Shown one piece after another: positions 23,185-25,698 of a stretch of 25,698 nt of DNA. Under the pieces are notes generated by a model. The model had not been told where the DNA came from. It made no database searches and saw only the letters and a list, made by a program, of their open reading frames with translations. Where the stretch lies: the NCBI GenBank assembly GCA_937982385.1, contig CALJMC010000007.1:1-25698 (forward strand). The letters are read 5' to 3'. How positions within the stretch are numbered: position 1 is the stretch's first letter; each line of letters begins with the position of its first letter. The DNA is from an uncultured Rickettsiales bacterium (GTDB lineage Bacteria; Pseudomonadota; Alphaproteobacteria; Rickettsiales; UBA998). Position numbers and translations under genes: made by a program.

Positions 23185-23814
23185 ATGATATTTGGGATTG
23201 ATATAGCCAGTTTGGTGTTTTATGCGTTTGCCGCTCTCGTCGTGTTCTCGGGTGTGATGGTGATTACTGCGCGTAATCCTGTACATTCGGTGTTGTTCCT
23301 TATTTTTGCGTTCTTTAATGCAGCGGGATTGTTCGTGTTGCTTGGTGCTGAATATTTGGCGATGACATTGGTGATTGTCTATGTCGGTGCGGTGGCTGTG
23401 TTGTTCCTCTTTGTGGTGATGATGCTCGATATCAACTTCTCTGAATGGCGCTCAGGATTTATCAAACGTTTGCCGCTTGGTATCATTGTCGCATTTTTGT
23501 TCTTTGTGCAGTTGGGCGGCATATTTTATGCTTCAAGTCTTTCACCTATTGAATCAGCTTCGCCCTCATATCCTATTCCAAATGCTGAGGAAATTACGAA
23601 CACTGAAGCAATTGGTTTGATCCTCTATACAGATTACATCTATGCTTTCCAAATTGCAGGACTCATCTTGTTGGTTGGTATGATTGGCGCGATTGTGTTG
23701 ACACTTCGTCAACGCGAGGGTGTACGCAAGCAGGTGATTTCTAAGCAGTTGGCACGTACGCGTGCAGATGGTGTTGAGCTTGTTAAAGTGAAATCAGGCG
23801 AGGGGATATCCTAA
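23185..23814 (+). CDS. nuoJ: NADH-quinone oxidoreductase subunit J (complex I)
   Basis: A 209-residue membrane subunit with five helices. It contains helix 3 with the conserved Y-V-G-A-V-A-V-L-F-L-F-V-V-M-M-L, the region that changes conformation during turnover. ATG 23185 has AAGG eight bases upstream. An earlier in-frame ATG at 23158 lies within nuoI and would add a polar nine-residue head, which is unlikely. The basic C-terminal tail follows the last helix. The stop overlaps the nuoK start by one base. Confidence 0.95.
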   Translation: MIFGIDIASLVFYAFAALVVFSGVMVITARNPVHSVLFLIFAFFNAAGLFVLLGAEYLAMTLVIVYVGAVAVLFLFVVMMLDINFSEWRSGFIKRLPLGIIVAFLFFVQLGGIFYASSLSPIESASPSYPIPNAEEITNTEAIGLILYTDYIYAFQIAGLILLVGMIGAIVLTLRQREGVRKQVISKQLARTRADGVELVKVKSGEGIS

Positions 23815-24140
23815 TGGAAAATACACTTTTCGGCGATATCACAATCGTTCATTACCTTATGGTCTCAACATTGCTCTTTACGTTGGGTGTGTGCGGTATT
23901 TTTATGAATAAGAAAAATATCATCACTATTTTAATGTCTATCGAGTTGATGCTCCTCGCGGTGAATATTAACTTCGTTGCATTCTCCGTGCATTTGGGTG
24001 ATTTGGCAGGGCAGGTGTTCGCCATCTTTGTGTTAACCGTAGCTGCAGCAGAGGCCGCCATTGGGTTGGCGATTTTGGTAGTGCTTTCGCGTAATCGCGG
24101 GACCATTGCAGTTGAAGAAATCAATGTCTTGAAGGGATAA
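23814..24140 (+). CDS. nuoK: NADH-quinone oxidoreductase subunit K (complex I)
   Basis: A 108-residue membrane subunit with three helices, an MrpC homologue. The two membrane glutamates of the proton path are present: E44 in S-I-E-L-M-L and E80 in A-A-A-E-A-A-I-G-L. GAGG eight bases before the ATG supports the start. The stop is nine bases before nuoL. Confidence 0.96.
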   Translation: MENTLFGDITIVHYLMVSTLLFTLGVCGIFMNKKNIITILMSIELMLLAVNINFVAFSVHLGDLAGQVFAIFVLTVAAAEAAIGLAILVVLSRNRGTIAVEEINVLKG

Positions 24141-24149
24141 TCTTAAGCC

Positions 24150-25698
24150 ATGACAGTGTCGACGATGATAGAATGGATTGTATTTCTTCCCCTAGCCATG
24201 GCAGTGCTAGTTGGGCTTAAAATCCTGTGCGGTGGCATTAGTGATAAGCTTGCACAATACCTTACAGCAGGCGGCATGATCGTAGCGGCTGTGCTTTCAG
24301 GCTTTACCTTTAATGAAGTCGCATTCAATAGTGGTGCGGTGACTGTGCCGTTGATGACATGGATTGCCTCGGGTGATTTTGAACTGATGTGGGCGTTGCG
24401 GGTTGATGTGCTAACCGCCGTTATGTTAGTGGTTGTCACGTGGGTTTCCGCCGTTGTGCATGTCTATTCGATTGGCTATATGAGTCACGATCCACACAAG
24501 CAGCGCTTCATGGCATATTTGTCGCTCTTTACCTTTGCAATGCTAATGCTCGTGACATCCGACAATTTGGTTCAGGTCTTCTTTGGTTGGGAAGGGGTCG
24601 GGCTCTGTTCATATCTCCTCATTGGTTTCTGGTATAAGAAAGATTCTGCCAATGAAGCCGCAATGAAAGCCTTCTTGGTTAACCGTGTTGGTGATGTTGG
24701 TTTGGCACTTGGTATCTTTATGGTATTTGCTGTGTTTGGCACCGTCCAGTTTGACGCAATATTCGCGATGGTCGAGGCGCATTCCACTGCACGTTATGAC
24801 TTCTTCGGCTATGATGTGCCATTGCTTGATGCGATGGCTTTATTATTATTTGTCGGGTGCATGGGTAAATCAGCTCAACTATTACTTCATACATGGCTGC
24901 CAGATGCGATGGAGGGGCCGACACCCGTATCAGCACTCATTCATGCCGCAACAATGGTAACGGCAGGTGTGTTCTTGCTCGCACGTATGTCTCCTTTATA
25001 TGAATTCGCGCCCTATGCGCGTGACGTGATTACGATCGTCGGCGCACTCACAGCATTCTTCGCCGCGACCGTTGGTTTGGTGCAGAATGATATCAAGCGT
25101 GTGATCGCCTATTCAACCTGTTCGCAGTTGGGTTATATGTTCTTCGCATGTGGAATTGGTGCATATTCAGCCGCTATTTTCCACCTCATGACACATGCAT
25201 TCTTCAAAGCGCTTCTGTTCTTAAGCGCGGGTAATGTGATTCACTCTGTGAGCGATGAACAAGATATGCGTAATATGGGTGGCATTGGTAAATTTGTGCC
25301 GATTACTCGTGCCTATATTTGGATTGGTTCGCTGGCGCTTGCGGGTGTCGGCATAGGCGGAATTGGTTTTGCGGGCTATTATTCCAAAGACCTTATCTTG
25401 GAATCAGCCTTTATGGCACATACGACCACGGGAACGATTGCCTTTACCTTTGGTATCGCCGCTGCAATTCTTACCGCGTTCTATTCATGGCGCCTTATCT
25501 ATCTGACATTTGATGGCAAGCCACGTGCTTCAGCTGAAGTGATGAGTCATGTGCATGAATCTCCGAAAATTATGTGGGTGCCTCTCTTGGTTCTCGCCGC
25601 AGGTGCGTTGTTCTCAGGTTATATGGGAGCCAATGTCTGGGGAATGGGTGCTGCTGATGGCGCGTTCTGGCAGGGGTCAATATTCACCCGTCCTGATA
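24150..25698 (+). CDS. nuoL: NADH-quinone oxidoreductase subunit L (complex I), 5' part
   Basis: Open from ATG 24150 to the window edge, so the C terminus, including the long lateral helix, is missing; 516 codons are visible. It is an antiporter-like proton-pumping subunit. Visible signatures are F-F-G-W-E-G-V-G-L-C-S-Y-L-L-I-G-F-W with the essential Glu of helix 5, N-R-V-G-D-V-G with the preceding Lys, the H-T-W-L-P-D-A-M-E-G-P-T-P-V-S-A-L-I-H-A-A-T-M segment of the broken helix 7, and Q-N-D-I-K-R-V-I-A-Y-S-T-C-S-Q-L-G-Y-M. GAAGGG lies 13 bases upstream, rather far; an ATG at 24165 is possible. nuoM and nuoN are expected beyond the window. Confidence 0.95.
   Translation, partial: MTVSTMIEWIVFLPLAMAVLVGLKILCGGISDKLAQYLTAGGMIVAAVLSGFTFNEVAFNSGAVTVPLMTWIASGDFELMWALRVDVLTAVMLVVVTWVSAVVHVYSIGYMSHDPHKQRFMAYLSLFTFAMLMLVTSDNLVQVFFGWEGVGLCSYLLIGFWYKKDSANEAAMKAFLVNRVGDVGLALGIFMVFAVFGTVQFDAIFAMVEAHSTARYDFFGYDVPLLDAMALLLFVGCMGKSAQLLLHTWLPDAMEGPTPVSALIHAATMVTAGVFLLARMSPLYEFAPYARDVITIVGALTAFFAATVGLVQNDIKRVIAYSTCSQLGYMFFACGIGAYSAAIFHLMTHAFFKALLFLSAGNVIHSVSDEQDMRNMGGIGKFVPITRAYIWIGSLALAGVGIGGIGFAGYYSKDLILESAFMAHTTTGTIAFTFGIAAAILTAFYSWRLIYLTFDGKPRASAEVMSHVHESPKIMWVPLLVLAAGALFSGYMGANVWGMGAADGAFWQGSIFTRPD

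Overview
The window looks like a chromosomal segment of an alphaproteobacterium with mid-range GC. The evidence is the NADH dehydrogenase gene order nuoA-B-C-x-D-E-F-G-H-I-J-K-L, a long isocitrate dehydrogenase with the extra C-terminal domain known from Rickettsia, a phosphatidylserine decarboxylase whose cleavage site is FGS-RVDV, and an AcrB-type pump of the VVNN subtype. I cannot place the genus. There is no CRISPR array, insertion sequence or complete phage gene.

Layout. (1) Bases 1-3531, plus strand: the 3' end of a membrane-fusion protein and a complete RND efflux permease. (2) Bases 3535-7960, minus strand: a predicted HD-domain phosphohydrolase converging on the pump gene, the phospholipid pair psd-pssA behind a good sigma70-like promoter, and isocitrate dehydrogenase. 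(3) Bases 8162-9658, plus strand: two unrecognised Gly/Ala-rich membrane proteins. (4) Bases 9659-10758: a potentially structured leader, the nucleoid protein HU with a strong terminator, tRNA-Val(TAC), tRNA-Asp(GTC), and an orphan 33-bp copy of the tRNA-Asp 3' end. (5) Bases 10956-13920: a DegT-family PLP aminotransferase overlapping a gamma-glutamyltransferase predicted to be a lipoprotein. (6) Bases 14057-25698: the complex I operon, cut off inside nuoL.

How the genes work together. Psd and PssA catalyse consecutive steps from CDP-diacylglycerol through phosphatidylserine to phosphatidylethanolamine and are almost fused in tandem. Isocitrate dehydrogenase makes reduced nicotinamide in the TCA cycle, and complex I re-oxidises NADH at the membrane. 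The complex I genes are tightly coupled, many overlapping by 1-4 bases. That coupling includes a 290-residue Pro/Ala-rich single-span membrane protein between nuoC and nuoD which is not a canonical subunit.

Points that most deserve a second look are the extra gene in the nuo operon, an 11-residue amphipathic repeat fused to the front of phosphatidylserine decarboxylase, the tRNA-Asp 3'-end duplication, and a hairpin covering the ribosome-binding site of the HD-domain gene. All functional calls are from reading motifs; no database search was run.
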